64,000 bases of DNA from Phycisphaerales bacterium (GCA_029246705.1 JAQWMQ010000004.1:1-64000), one strand, 5' to 3'; counted from the stretch's first letter, positions 17,935 through 26,901 are shown. Made by a program: numbers and translations. Notes: a model not told the origin generated them from the sequence alone.

Positions 17935-18792
17935 TCAGCTCCACGCACCCAGGAGCCGCGTGAGATCTGCGCCGTCCACGATGCCGTTGCCGTCGAGGTC
18001 GCCGGAGCCCGGACCACCCCATGAACCGAGCAGGATCGTCATGTCCGCTCCATCCACGATTCCGTCGAAGTTGAGATCGGCGGGCTCGGTGGTGACACAG
18101 ACGTCGCATTCACTCTGGATGCAGGCGCCGAGACCACCCAAGCTGCTTTCTTCGACTCCGGTGATCTGTCTGCCGGGAGATGTCGATTCGACGTTCCCAC
18201 ACACCCGGGTCCTCACCAGAGTCAGTGTCGCACCAGACACGTGGGCGCCTGCCCCCCTGCTCTGACCCGGCCACGACGGATGGTTCGCGGTGTTGTCGGT
18301 GATCTCGCAGTCGACCAGAGTCAGCGTGGTGCTCAGGCTCAGACGTATTCCGCCACCATCCCAATTGGCATGATTGCCACGGAAGTGGCAGTTCCGAACG
18401 ACCACATCGTTGGAGCCGATGAAACTCGCGCCACCCCCGTACTCACCATGTCCGTTGGTGATGACGAGATTCTCGATGAGGGACTGATCGGAATAACCGA
18501 CCCCCAGCACGGTGAAAGAACCCTGTCCGTCAAGAACCGTCGCGGGCTGTCCGTAGGCGTCCACGGCTCCACGCACCGTGATCTGACTCCCGATGACTCC
18601 CACCGGCTGCTCGAGAAGATAGGTACCCGCCGCGATCTCGATCACATCACCGGAGACGGCGGCCATCGATGCCTCCGCCGGATCCGTGAAGTCACAGGAA
18701 CCGTCAAGGCAGACCGTGATCGTGTCGGCCAGAGCAGTTCCTGAAAGTGCGATGGCAACAGTGGTGACAGTGGAGAGGTTGAAGAGCTGCAT
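17935..18792 (-). CDS. Secreted right-handed beta-helix protein with dockerin-like tail
   Basis: 285 residues. A signal peptide (MQLFNLSTVTTVAIALSGTA) leads into a parallel beta-helix of the pectin-lyase-like type: repeated short strands with turn residues such as SLIENLVITNGHGEYGGG, DVVVRNCHFRGNHANWDGGG and TLTLVDCEITDNTAN. The C-terminus has the duplicated Ca-binding loops DLNFDGIVDGADMTILLGSW and DLDGNGIVDGADLTRLLGAW. Proteins of this build bind or cleave acidic polysaccharides; no catalytic set can be assigned, so a structural or binding role is equally possible. The promoter region contains TTTGACAAATAAT at 18817-18829, also found before the gene at 6406. Confidence 0.82.
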   Translation of the reverse strand: MQLFNLSTVTTVAIALSGTALADTITVCLDGSCDFTDPAEASMAAVSGDVIEIAAGTYLLEQPVGVIGSQITVRGAVDAYGQPATVLDGQGSFTVLGVGYSDQSLIENLVITNGHGEYGGGASFIGSNDVVVRNCHFRGNHANWDGGGIRLSLSTTLTLVDCEITDNTANHPSWPGQSRGAGAHVSGATLTLVRTRVCGNVESTSPGRQITGVEESSLGGLGACIQSECDVCVTTEPADLNFDGIVDGADMTILLGSWGGPGSGDLDGNGIVDGADLTRLLGAWS

Positions 18793-19060
18793 GGAGTGAA
18801 AATCCTATATTCAAAGTTTGACAAATAATCTGGCTGGCCAGGGAAGGCAGAAGACCGGGGAGATGAACCAATCATGCCTCAAGTCACGGTAAAAGGAAAG
18901 GCCTTTGGGTGATCTGAAGTCTTCACAGAGACCGACCCTGCACAAAGACACACGTCTTCACGGCCAAAGAGTGCCAGTAAATCCATGAATAAGTGAGACA
19001 AGGTCCTAAAAACACGGCCATCATGTCGTAATGCAGGATTTAGGATCGGAGCAGTAACGA

Positions 19061-19717
19061 TCAGTCGACGGCGGAGTCCGTCGTTCGCACCACCGGAACC
19101 TGCACCTCCCCGTACCGCCAGAACCACAAGACGAACGGGCTGTTGTATCCCAGGTAGCGTGAGGGCCCATCGGCCTTCCAAGTGGATTGCGCCGCAAGCC
19201 ACGTGCGAACCCGAGCGAGCCCTTCAGCATGGTGCTCGGTCGAATACGAACCACGGATTCCGGTGCTCGCATACGCCCGCGGCGTGATGTCCTCGACGCG
19301 AACCACGCCATCGGTACCGACCGGCCCGAGATCGGGGGTTCGGTAGAGGAAGGCCATGCCGGTCATCCGATCGGAAGCCCCATCGTCATAGCTCATGTCG
19401 ACCGGTGAAGTCATCGGGATGTCGTTGGAGCTGATGTGCTGGAAGAGTGCCCGGAACATCGGGGTCGTCCCCGAACGACCATCCTTCTCGGTCACGACCG
19501 CGGCCCGGTAGGTCGGATACTCACGGATCTCGACCTCGCCGACCGGTGTCAGTTCCGGCCAGCCCTCCGGAAGCGGCGCGGAGTCGAAGTACCAGGTGCC
19601 GCCGGAATTTCGAACACAACTCACGAGAACCAGGGCCGTGACGGACAGCGGAATGAAGAGAAGCCATGAAACCAGTCTGCGCGTCATCTTCTTCTTCGGC
19701 ATTCGAGTGTCCATCAT
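19061..19717 (-). CDS. SOUL-family haem-binding-type protein, membrane or lipid anchored
   Basis: 218 residues. After a basic start comes one hydrophobic segment (LVSWLLFIPLSVTALVLVSC) that ends in a lipobox-like VLVSC. The rest matches the SOUL/HEBP fold: VEIREYPTYRAAVV, the signature PMTSPVDMSYD, TGMAFLYRTPDLG and, near the end, WKADGPSRYLGYNSPF followed by WFWRYGEV. SOUL proteins bind haem or other tetrapyrroles or serve in stress responses; the true ligand in bacteria is mostly unknown. It is a single gene with about 270 bases of gene-free sequence on its downstream side. Confidence 0.85.
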   Translation of the reverse strand: MMDTRMPKKKMTRRLVSWLLFIPLSVTALVLVSCVRNSGGTWYFDSAPLPEGWPELTPVGEVEIREYPTYRAAVVTEKDGRSGTTPMFRALFQHISSNDIPMTSPVDMSYDDGASDRMTGMAFLYRTPDLGPVGTDGVVRVEDITPRAYASTGIRGSYSTEHHAEGLARVRTWLAAQSTWKADGPSRYLGYNSPFVLWFWRYGEVQVPVVRTTDSAVD

Positions 19718-19894
19718 CGTGCTGCTCCTGAGTTCGAGGGACAGGACTCATTGTAGTCAACACTTCCGTCAGGAACGGGACATGATCCCGAAACAGCGCG
19801 TCTCCAGCAAGCATGTACCGGGGGAGGTTGATGCGTATCAATGGATTCAATGCTGCCCGGAAAAACCAAGGCCACGAAACAGGGAAACCCCCTG

Positions 19895-20596
19895 CTATCG
19901 CGCCCAATCGGCCAGCTCCACGAGTCGATGCGCCTGATCGGCACCAACAGCGGGAACCAGGGTCGGATCAAGCAGCCCGACCTGCACGAGCAGGCTGGCC
20001 TGGTCCCAGTAGATGTGCTCGTGTGCGATCTTGCCGTTCTCGAACTTCATCACCACCACATACGGAAGTTCGACGTACTTTCCGGTCGGCGGGACGCCAG
20101 GAAGCATGAAGTCCAGCTGAACATCGTGGGTGAACGAAAGAACGAGTTCATCGACGACTCGATCCTTGCCGACGGTTCTAGATATCGGCGTCACCTTGAC
20201 GTCCGCGGGCATCTTGCCCACGAATTCCTTGGTGTAGAAACGACGCACGCTTTCGGCCCCGAAACCGCCGGTCAACATGGGGACGTTGAACACGTAGGGA
20301 TCGTCCGTCATGGTCAGCATCGTTGCGTCGACATCACGATCGACGAATTCATGTTCCATGTGTGCTTCGACAACCGCTCCAAGATCAACGTCCTCCGATC
20401 GAGAATCCGTCATGGCGACATCCTTGCTTTCCATATTCTCGCTGTGCATGTTCGGACGAGCAGTCGTTTCAGGTCCGGACTCATGGGCTTGGCCAGAGAC
20501 ACAGCCAGGAGCCATGGCCCCCACCATCATGAGAACCACGATGACGGCAGCATGAGTCAGGGCGAAACCAGTCATGTTCTTGATGTTTGTTTTCAT
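19895..20596 (-). CDS. Secreted NTF2/SnoaL-like protein, probable lipoprotein
   Basis: 233 residues from the ATG at 20596. The same frame is open further upstream, but that part belongs to a decayed acetyltransferase. The N-terminus has a hydrophobic stretch ending VGAMAPGC, a likely lipobox. From about residue 75 the chain fits the SnoaL-like (NTF2) fold: VEAHMEHEFVDRDVDATMLT, FGAESVRRFYTKEFVGKMP, VDELVLSFTHDVQLDFMLPG, FENGKIAHEHIYWDQASLLV. Such proteins act as small hydrolases, isomerases or dimer-forming binding proteins; the substrate is unknown. There is no clear ribosome site. Confidence 0.75.
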   Translation of the reverse strand: MKTNIKNMTGFALTHAAVIVVLMMVGAMAPGCVSGQAHESGPETTARPNMHSENMESKDVAMTDSRSEDVDLGAVVEAHMEHEFVDRDVDATMLTMTDDPYVFNVPMLTGGFGAESVRRFYTKEFVGKMPADVKVTPISRTVGKDRVVDELVLSFTHDVQLDFMLPGVPPTGKYVELPYVVVMKFENGKIAHEHIYWDQASLLVQVGLLDPTLVPAVGADQAHRLVELADWAR

Positions 20597-20885
20597 GGTT
20601 GAGGAAGAATAACACGTTCGACCTCGAACACCCTCAGTGGTGTGCATCGACTTGATCTCGACATGGCCGGGATCCACCGAGATCAACGCACCGATTCCCA
20701 GCAGACGGCTCTCATCGCGTGCGAAGAATGAAGAAGAAGACTGAATCTGATGTGATTTGCTCGATGGGAAGGAAGTGAACATCATCGGGCAGCGATCACT
20801 TCCGTGCATGGGCGAGGTGGTTACCAAGCAGATCCATCACGTCGGTTGATCCGGGGTCATCGAGTTTGATCACGCATTCGGTCAC
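20597..20885 (-). pseudogene. Decayed, truncated GNAT acetyltransferase
   Basis: Read from a GTG at 20885, the minus strand gives MTECVIKLDDPGSTDVMDLL then GNHLAHARK, an in-frame TGA, SLPDDVHFLPIEQ, ITSDSVFFFILRT, a frameshift, RDESRLLGIGALISVDPGHV and EIKSMHTTEGVRGR. This is the N-terminal half of a GNAT N-acetyltransferase (LDDPxSxDVxxLLxxHL ... LLGxGAL ... GEIKSMxTxxxxRGRG). The acetyl-CoA loop is cut just after RGR and the NTF2-like gene starts at once. One stop, one frameshift and loss of the C-terminal half show a dead gene. Confidence 0.7.
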
Positions 20886-20904
20886 GGATGCCGCCTACTT
20901 CAAT

Positions 20905-21159
20905 TCATTCCGGTTCAGACCGCGGTCTCCCCAGCCAGATCAGGAGCAGGAGCAAGACGAGGGATACGACTCCAAAGCCCACGCCGATCCCGATGAATTG
21001 CAGACCGAACGCCGTGTTTTCCATCGGACCCACATCGGCCAGGACGCCGCTCAGCCCCAGCAGACCGAAACCAAAGCACGCAACCGCAGGGAGAAAGAAA
21101 AGAATCGCCAACACCACCAGGAACATCCGGATGATCAAGACTCGTGTAGGTGAGGACAT
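20905..21159 (-). CDS. Small two-helix membrane protein, unknown function
   Basis: 84 residues with two hydrophobic segments: VLIIRMFLVVLAILFFLPAV running into a Gly-rich stretch (CFGFGLLGLSGVLADVG), and FIGIGVGFGVVSLVLLLLLI before a basic end (WLGRPRSEPE). A short loop with PMENTAFGLQ links them. No family was recognised. It lies between the acetyltransferase remnant and the CPBP-like gene, all on the minus strand, and may be co-transcribed with the latter, which ends 48 bases before its start. Confidence 0.6.
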   Translation of the reverse strand: MSSPTRVLIIRMFLVVLAILFFLPAVACFGFGLLGLSGVLADVGPMENTAFGLQFIGIGVGFGVVSLVLLLLLIWLGRPRSEPE

Positions 21160-21207
21160 GGCTGTTTTCCAGGCCTGATCTGTGCGTGAGTCGCATCGAT
21201 TCCGATT

Positions 21208-21855
21208 TCAGGTGGCGGAACCCGAATAGAGCCACTGACCGTACCCGATGGTGAAGGCAACGTCACCAAGCACCGCGTGTTGCAGGTCGGCCAGCCAGCC
21301 TGACCCGGTCCTGAGAAAGGTCCGCATGAAGAGCAGCCCCCCAACGAAGGTCACCAGCGGTGCAACGAAGTTACCGAAGAGGATGTGCGAAAAACCGAAG
21401 CACACCGCACCGACCAGGATCATCAGCCAGCCATTTCCCAGACAGGAGTGGTAGCGAGCCAGGAACCACCGGCGAAAGACGATGCCTTGCGGCACCACCG
21501 ACAGCAGTGGATAGAGCACGAGAACGATCACCCAGACCAGCGGACGTTCCCGGGGGAATCGAAACATCTGTTCATTCGAGATCAATGGATAGAGCACCAA
21601 CAGGAGGAGGGTGCAGACCGCGATGCTCATGACGAGCTCGCCCAGGACACCTTGCCTGTCCGGGTAATCACCTTTCGTGCGTGCAGCCACCTGGCCGAGT
21701 CGCGCTTTCCGTTGCCAGAGGAGATACAGACACAAGCCCGATGCCAGCCAGAGAACCGGGAGTGGAAGCACCCGAATTCCGGATGACCTCAATGCCAGCA
21801 ATGACAGGGGAAGCAACGCGAAGAGAAGAATGAGCTCGGCAGGGCGTGATCGCAT
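21208..21855 (-). CDS. CPBP (Abi)-family membrane protein, likely lacking the active-site glutamates
   Basis: 215 residues and six or seven membrane helices. The second half has the layout of CPBP intramembrane proteases (Rce1-like): a first motif at VPQGIVFRRWFLARYHS, where active members have EExxFRG, and a second at GAVCFGFSHILFGN with the usual FSH, followed by QHAVLGDVAFTIGYG. In the first motif both Glu positions are replaced (PQ in place of EE), so proteolysis is doubtful and a binding or scaffold role may be more likely. No bacteriocin gene is near it. Confidence 0.65.
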   Translation of the reverse strand: MRSRPAELILLFALLPLSLLALRSSGIRVLPLPVLWLASGLCLYLLWQRKARLGQVAARTKGDYPDRQGVLGELVMSIAVCTLLLLVLYPLISNEQMFRFPRERPLVWVIVLVLYPLLSVVPQGIVFRRWFLARYHSCLGNGWLMILVGAVCFGFSHILFGNFVAPLVTFVGGLLFMRTFLRTGSGWLADLQHAVLGDVAFTIGYGQWLYSGSAT

Positions 21856-22137
21856 GCCCTCAGGATAAGTCGATCAGGCGAAGCCGACACGAAACCACAG
21901 GAGGGACCAGCACTGAAGGGACGCGAACAGGCCTCGCGAAGGCGAAGCGTTTTGCGGCAGTCACCAAGGCAAGAGATTTTTCAGAAGTTGGAAATGATCT
22001 AAAACAAACGAGAGTTGTCTTTCGTAGAGATCAATAATCTCAACGGGATCGCCGCGACCAAGCGACTCATGATCCTGAAAGAAACCAAGGGGCATAGATG
22101 ACTGAGACGTACAGAGTTGTGCGAGAAGAGAGCATCC

Positions 22138-23205
22138 ATGCACAGAAGAGAAGTTCTGATGAGTGTCCTTGTCGGCGGCTGCCTGCTGACACAGGCAACC
22201 ACACCAGCCGGAGCGGTTGACACAGAGCAGGTCGCCACCGATCGCGGAAATGTACCGTTGTACCTGCCATCCAGTCCAGACCCCGGCACCTCGCTTCCAC
22301 TGGTGGTCTCACTTCATGGCTACACCGGAAACGGCACCAGCCACGAGAACTACTTCAACCTGAGAAGTCGAATCGACGAGCGTCAGTTCATGCTGTGCGT
22401 CCCCAACGGCCTGACCAATTCACAGGGCGAACGTTTCTGGAACGCGACTGACTTCTGTTGTGACTTCGAGGGACAGAACCCGGATGACTCTGGATACCTC
22501 AGGACCCTGATCGAAACGATCATCGCCGATCACTCGGTGGACATGGACAGCATCCACGTGGTCGGGCATTCCAACGGTGGCTTCATGTCCTACCGCATGG
22601 CCTGTGAGAATGCCGATCTCGTCGCCTCGATCGCCAGCCTTGCTGGCGCAACCTTCTCGGATGCTTCAGACTGCTCGCCCGATGAACCGGTGCACGTGCT
22701 GCAGATTCATGGAACCAATGACACGGTGATCGCCTACGACGGCTCCTGCATCCCCTTCTTCGCCTGCTACCCCGGCGCACTGGGGTCGATCATGCTCTGG
22801 TCCGGATACAACCAGTGCAGCGGCGACATGGAGACCCGAACGAACCTCGACCTCGATGGCAGCATTTCCGGTGCCGAGACCAGCCGTACCCTGATCACCG
22901 AAGGGTGCTCAGAACATGGCGCATGCGAACTCTGGGCGATCAACGGAGGCAGTCACGGACCGTCGTTCAACAGCAACTTTTCCCGGGAACTCGTCGACTG
23001 GCTGCTTGAGCATCGCCGCTCATCGACGGTCCCCTGCACCGGCGACCTGGACGGAAACCTCGTCGTCGATGGCGCGGACCTGAGCAACCTGCTCTCGGTC
23101 TGGGCGGACACCAGCGGGGACTACGACCTGGACGGTGATGGCATTGTCGGGGGTGGCGACCTGAGCATCCTGCTCGGAGCCTGGGGTGCCTGCACGAACC
23201 CATGA
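22138..23205 (+). CDS. Secreted PHB-depolymerase-like/LpqC esterase with dockerin-like tail
   Basis: 355 residues from the ATG at 22138, which follows AGAAGAG. After the signal peptide (REVLMSVLVGGCLLTQATTP) comes an alpha/beta hydrolase of the LpqC/feruloyl-esterase type: oxyanion-loop region VVSLHGYTGNG, nucleophile Ser145 in VVGHSNGGFMSYRMACEN, Asp in HGTNDTVIAYDG and His in NGGSHGPSF. The end holds two Ca-binding loops, DLDGNLVVDGADLSNLLSVW and DLDGDGIVGGGDLSILLGAW. The likely reaction is cleavage of ester bonds in a polymer or of feruloyl groups on plant or algal polysaccharides. A similar enzyme lies at 39655-40743. Confidence 0.85.
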   Translation: MHRREVLMSVLVGGCLLTQATTPAGAVDTEQVATDRGNVPLYLPSSPDPGTSLPLVVSLHGYTGNGTSHENYFNLRSRIDERQFMLCVPNGLTNSQGERFWNATDFCCDFEGQNPDDSGYLRTLIETIIADHSVDMDSIHVVGHSNGGFMSYRMACENADLVASIASLAGATFSDASDCSPDEPVHVLQIHGTNDTVIAYDGSCIPFFACYPGALGSIMLWSGYNQCSGDMETRTNLDLDGSISGAETSRTLITEGCSEHGACELWAINGGSHGPSFNSNFSRELVDWLLEHRRSSTVPCTGDLDGNLVVDGADLSNLLSVWADTSGDYDLDGDGIVGGGDLSILLGAWGACTNP

Positions 23206-23286
23206 CCAAGGCAACTGCATTCGTGACGATCAGCATGAACAGCCAGGAGACAGGCAGTTGAGTCGGGTCCACGAAGGCATGAACGA

Positions 23287-23321
23287 ACAGCGCATCCACG
23301 GTCATGCCGTGGATGCGCTGT
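23287..23321. terminator. Perfect hairpin between convergent genes
   Basis: ACAGCGCATCCACGG (23287-23301) pairs perfectly with CCGTGGATGCGCTGT (23307-23321) around a five-base loop. It lies between the ends of two convergent genes, so it probably ends transcription from both sides, although neither side has a clear T tract. Confidence 0.55.
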
Positions 23322-23342
23322 CTGGATACCGAGCGGAAACGC

Positions 23343-24356
23343 TCAGGGATCAGGTTTCCAGGTTCTCTGTTCGACGACCTGATCACCCATCGTGGTCCTG
23401 GTCGAATAAGCACCGTTTGCCTCGAAGGTGATCAACACCTCCATTCCGTTCGGGTTGAACGGATCGGACATCAGGATCGACCCGTCGGCCTGGAGCGGAC
23501 CCTGGATATAGATCGGCGCCGCCAGATCAGGGCCGACCAGCATCTGCTGGAAGAAACCGCCGGCACTGCTGTAGGACATGAATCCAAGAAATTCCGAGGG
23601 GGCGGTCACGTGCGACAGCAGGTACCGACCTTCGGCCACCATGCGGGAGCTGACCTTGAAGCCGTCATTGGTGCTGAAGTCACCCGAGAATTTCTGCAGG
23701 AGACGGTGCGCACGATTGTAGTTGTCTGCAGGGTTGGGGTTGTCCGCCTTGCGATTGACGCTGGCGGGCCTGATGGGTCCCGACATCAAGGTCTTCAACA
23801 CATCTCCGGTCTTTCGAGCCGAGGGCGTGTTTTCCATGGACATGAAGGTCGCCTGGTTCGGCGGTACGCGAACCGTCGTCTTGGTCCCCTTCTTGCCGAT
23901 CGCCATCTCGGCGGTGACCTGTGACATCGGGTCGGTCAGTTTCATGACGTCGTTACTGACGAAGTCGCCGGCCATGTAGCTGAGTGCGGTCCGGTCGGGA
24001 CTCATGTTCACCAGGAAGTACTGGTTGAGATCCGACCGATAGCCCATGTAGTCGACCGACTGGGTGCGATCGACTTCGGACACGTTCAACCACCCGGTGC
24101 CGTCGAGCACGAACATGCTGTCGCCGGTTCCAGTGAGATCGAAGACGACACCCGGCTGACCGACGGCCGCCATGTCGACCTGCATCTTCAGGTCAGAACT
24201 CCCGACCATGTCCTGAACTTTCAGCATCTTCTGCTTGCAGGACCTGGCCGTCTCACTGCCCGAATCCTGGCTGGAGGCCATGGCCAGAAGCAGCGTGCCC
24301 GCGAGGACTCCAAGTGTCGGAAGAAAAAGACGTCGACCAATGAAATCAATGCACAT
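23343..24356 (-). CDS. Secreted protein with DUF1579-like C-terminal domain
   Basis: 337 residues. The N-terminus has a hydrophobic signal (FLPTLGVLAGTLLLAMASSQ). Residues about 40-190 form a beta-rich region of no known family (VVFDLTGTGDSMFVLDGTGW). Residues about 210-337 resemble the DUF1579 lipocalin-like fold: LLQKFSGDFSTNDGFKVSSR, MVAEGRYLLSHV, FLGFMSYSSAGGFFQQMLVG and a final RTTMGDQVVEQRTW. The function of DUF1579 is unknown; it may bind a small ligand. The protein is convergent with the esterase gene across the perfect hairpin. Confidence 0.65.
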   Translation of the reverse strand: MCIDFIGRRLFLPTLGVLAGTLLLAMASSQDSGSETARSCKQKMLKVQDMVGSSDLKMQVDMAAVGQPGVVFDLTGTGDSMFVLDGTGWLNVSEVDRTQSVDYMGYRSDLNQYFLVNMSPDRTALSYMAGDFVSNDVMKLTDPMSQVTAEMAIGKKGTKTTVRVPPNQATFMSMENTPSARKTGDVLKTLMSGPIRPASVNRKADNPNPADNYNRAHRLLQKFSGDFSTNDGFKVSSRMVAEGRYLLSHVTAPSEFLGFMSYSSAGGFFQQMLVGPDLAAPIYIQGPLQADGSILMSDPFNPNGMEVLITFEANGAYSTRTTMGDQVVEQRTWKPDP

Positions 24357-24434
24357 GAGGTATTTCTCCTTGGGACGAACTCTACATGTAATCCTGCATC
24401 AAGCACTCAATCTTCTCGATCAAGCCAGATACCG

Positions 24435-25808
24435 TCAGCTGAACAAAGCCGCATAGTGACGATACCAATCACTTTGGAATCGGCGATCCGGGTCGTACTT
24501 CAGCTTTGCTTCGAGGAATTCGGGGAATCGCGGGTAGCAGGCCGCCACCTGTTCACGTGTCGCCCAACGGTGATAGGTCAGGAAGAAACTGCCCTGGTAT
24601 TCGATCACCCGATCGATGATGCGGCGAAAGTCGTCTTCAGCCTTGGCGATTCCCTCGTCCGTGTGCATCACGTGCAGGTTGCACACGATGCAGACGAATC
24701 GCTCGGTGGCCCAGGGTAGAAAACTTTCGGTGTCCGGCTCGATGAACCGGATCGTTCCGTAGGTCATGTCCACGTCGTGCTTGACGAAGTCTCGTCGGAC
24801 GTCCGCCATGAAGGGGGTGAGTGATTCCCGCCTGACGTAGACCTCGGTGATCATCTCCGTCTCGCGCCGGGTCTCGACCGCCTCGTTGTACCCGTCGAAG
24901 ACGTTCGACAACTGGTGGGCATCCGACCAGTAGACCTGGCCCGACGTGCCCAGGTAGAACTGCTCGTACTTGCTGAACGCCTTCTGCTTGTCGACCCGGG
25001 CCAGTCGGTAGAGATCCGCCCAGTCCGAACCCGCCATGTGCCGGGTCTGCTCCGGGACCGGGGTCCCGTCGGCGACCGGCTTGTAACAGGAGAAGACCCC
25101 CGGGTGGAACTCCTCGTCACCATCCAGGGCGATCGAGTACTGGCAGTCCCCGTAGAGAAAGCCGTCCTCGATCGCCGCATCGATCCGTGGCAGGAGATTG
25201 CGCACCGCGATCACCTCCACCATGCGCTTCACGACCTGCCGGTGCACCAATCGGAGCGTGACATGCGTGACGATCCCGAAGAGGCCGTAGCCACCGATCG
25301 CGAGGGAGAAGAGTTCGGCATTCTGCTCTCGATCGCAGACCAGGACCTCGCCCGCGGCGTTGACGATGCGAAAGGACTCGATGTCGCTGATGAACGGGGC
25401 GAAGCGCAGTCCACGGCCGTGGATGTTCGACGAGAGCGAACCACCGATGGAGACCTTGTCGATTCCGGTCTGCTTCTGCTTCACCGACCAGGCCTTCGTG
25501 CCTTCAGCCTGGTTTTCGTGCAGGTAGCCGATGAGTTCGGGCCACATGATGCCGCTTTCCAACTCGATCAAGCCGCTCTCTCGATCGAAGTGAACGATCT
25601 TCTTCATCGAACACATGTCGAGCAGCATCCCGTCGGTTCCGAACTGCTGACCACCCATCGAGTGCCTGCCCCCCGAGACCGAGACGGCAAGACCCTGTTC
25701 GGCGGCCTGACCAACCGCTCGAATCACGTCTTCCTCGGACTCGGGCATCACGATCGAATGCACCTGGGTGACATTCAGCTGTGACTGCACGTCGTTGACT
25801 TCAGGCAT
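24435..25808 (-). CDS. FAD-linked oxidase of the PCMH/gulonolactone-oxidase type
   Basis: 457 residues, cytoplasmic. The FAD domain spans about residues 15-200: SVSGGRHSMGGQQFGTDG carries His49, the position of covalent flavin attachment in this family, followed by LIELESGIMWPEL, KVSIGGSLSSNIHGRG and GGYGLFGIVTHVTLRLV. The C-terminal half is the substrate cap; the end WYRHYAALF resembles aldonolactone oxidases. It probably oxidises an alditol or aldonolactone and passes electrons to oxygen or a carrier. It follows the methyltransferase gene by 36 bases and is probably in one operon with it. Confidence 0.83.
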   Translation of the reverse strand: MPEVNDVQSQLNVTQVHSIVMPESEEDVIRAVGQAAEQGLAVSVSGGRHSMGGQQFGTDGMLLDMCSMKKIVHFDRESGLIELESGIMWPELIGYLHENQAEGTKAWSVKQKQTGIDKVSIGGSLSSNIHGRGLRFAPFISDIESFRIVNAAGEVLVCDREQNAELFSLAIGGYGLFGIVTHVTLRLVHRQVVKRMVEVIAVRNLLPRIDAAIEDGFLYGDCQYSIALDGDEEFHPGVFSCYKPVADGTPVPEQTRHMAGSDWADLYRLARVDKQKAFSKYEQFYLGTSGQVYWSDAHQLSNVFDGYNEAVETRRETEMITEVYVRRESLTPFMADVRRDFVKHDVDMTYGTIRFIEPDTESFLPWATERFVCIVCNLHVMHTDEGIAKAEDDFRRIIDRVIEYQGSFFLTYHRWATREQVAACYPRFPEFLEAKLKYDPDRRFQSDWYRHYAALFS

Positions 25809-25844
25809 GTACTACTTCTCCAGGGATGAAAGGACGTTTGACGG

Positions 25845-26753
25845 TCAGAGGGAGACCAGCGCGGTGTTCTCGCCCTGGGCGAGCACCGTGTTTCGGTTGG
25901 ATTCGGTGAGCAGTTCGCAACGCAGGTCTTCGGGGGTGCGGTGGTCCAGAAGACGGAATCCGGACTGCGCCAGGAACTCGGGGAGTTCGGACCGACTGAC
26001 CCCCCAGGTGAACCGTTCGTTTCGAAAGGCGAGCCACCATCTGGTGGCCGCCCTTGCATTTCGAAAGTCGTAACGACCCGGCGCGCTCTCCTCCATGTAG
26101 GTGAAGAGGAACCTCGACCCGGAGGCCTGGCTGGCGATGCAGTCGAGCAGCTCGCGAACCCGCGACTCGTCGAGATACATGGTCACGCCTTCCATGATGA
26201 AAAGGGTCGGCAGCCGGGGATCGTATGCCTCAAGTCCGGAAAGCGTGTCGGCAAGACGCACTTGTGACAGATCGACGGAAACCAGTCGCACGCAGCCTTG
26301 AGGCAGACTGAAGTCCTCGAGCACCTCTTTCTTCACGCGCTGGGTCGCCGGATGATCGATCTCGATCACGGAATACCCGGGCATGTCCGCCGAGAGCCTG
26401 AGACTCAACGTGTCGAAACCGGCTCCGATGACGACGACCTGCCGAACGTCGCTGCCAAGGGCCCCACGCGCCACCGATTCGATGTAACGCTTTCGAAGCA
26501 GCTGATGCAGGTAGATTCCCGGCACCGAAGCGGCCTGGAGGAGCCGTGACTTCATGAGAAGAAGTCGGCGGGCAAGGGCCTTTCCCAGAGTGGCCCGGTC
26601 CAGCTCCAACCGGCAGGTCATGGCGTCGGTGTAGCGGCCAAGATCTTCAGGAACCTCACAGGCGAATCGCGATTGCTGAGAGAGCCAGTAGATACCGTTG
26701 GCAACGAACCTTGCAGTATGACTTGCCTCGTGCTTGTTCAATGCATCACCCAA
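25845..26753 (-). CDS. S-adenosylmethionine-dependent methyltransferase (PPM/leucine carboxyl methyltransferase type)
   Basis: 302 residues. The chain has the layout of the TIGR00027/LCMT family: an N-terminal helical cap, RQVVVIGAGFDTLSLRLSAD for motif I, VIEIDHPATQ for the acidic residue that holds the ribose, and TLFIMEGVTMYLDESRVREL for the region behind the SAM site. These enzymes often methylate small acids or carboxylates, sometimes in secondary metabolism. The flavin oxidase gene follows at 36 bases, which suggests the two work on the same molecule. No other pathway gene is next to them. Confidence 0.83.
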   Translation of the reverse strand: MGDALNKHEASHTARFVANGIYWLSQQSRFACEVPEDLGRYTDAMTCRLELDRATLGKALARRLLLMKSRLLQAASVPGIYLHQLLRKRYIESVARGALGSDVRQVVVIGAGFDTLSLRLSADMPGYSVIEIDHPATQRVKKEVLEDFSLPQGCVRLVSVDLSQVRLADTLSGLEAYDPRLPTLFIMEGVTMYLDESRVRELLDCIASQASGSRFLFTYMEESAPGRYDFRNARAATRWWLAFRNERFTWGVSRSELPEFLAQSGFRLLDHRTPEDLRCELLTESNRNTVLAQGENTALVSL

Positions 26754-26901
26754 TGGCAGTTCATGAAGACAGGATCATCGGTGCACTTGGTCGATGTCCG
26801 TCATCCCGACTTCGAGGCACGTTCGGTCATGCCCAGACTCGCAGGTCGGGGAAGACTGCTCATGTTCCTGTTTCGGATCGAAGGACTGGCCGATCACGCC
26901 C

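Noticed and set aside
21961-22143. 60-codon minus-strand frame ending VEIIDLYERQLSFVLDHFQL
   Set aside because: It overlaps the start of the esterase gene, has no ribosome site and only its second half looks protein-like.
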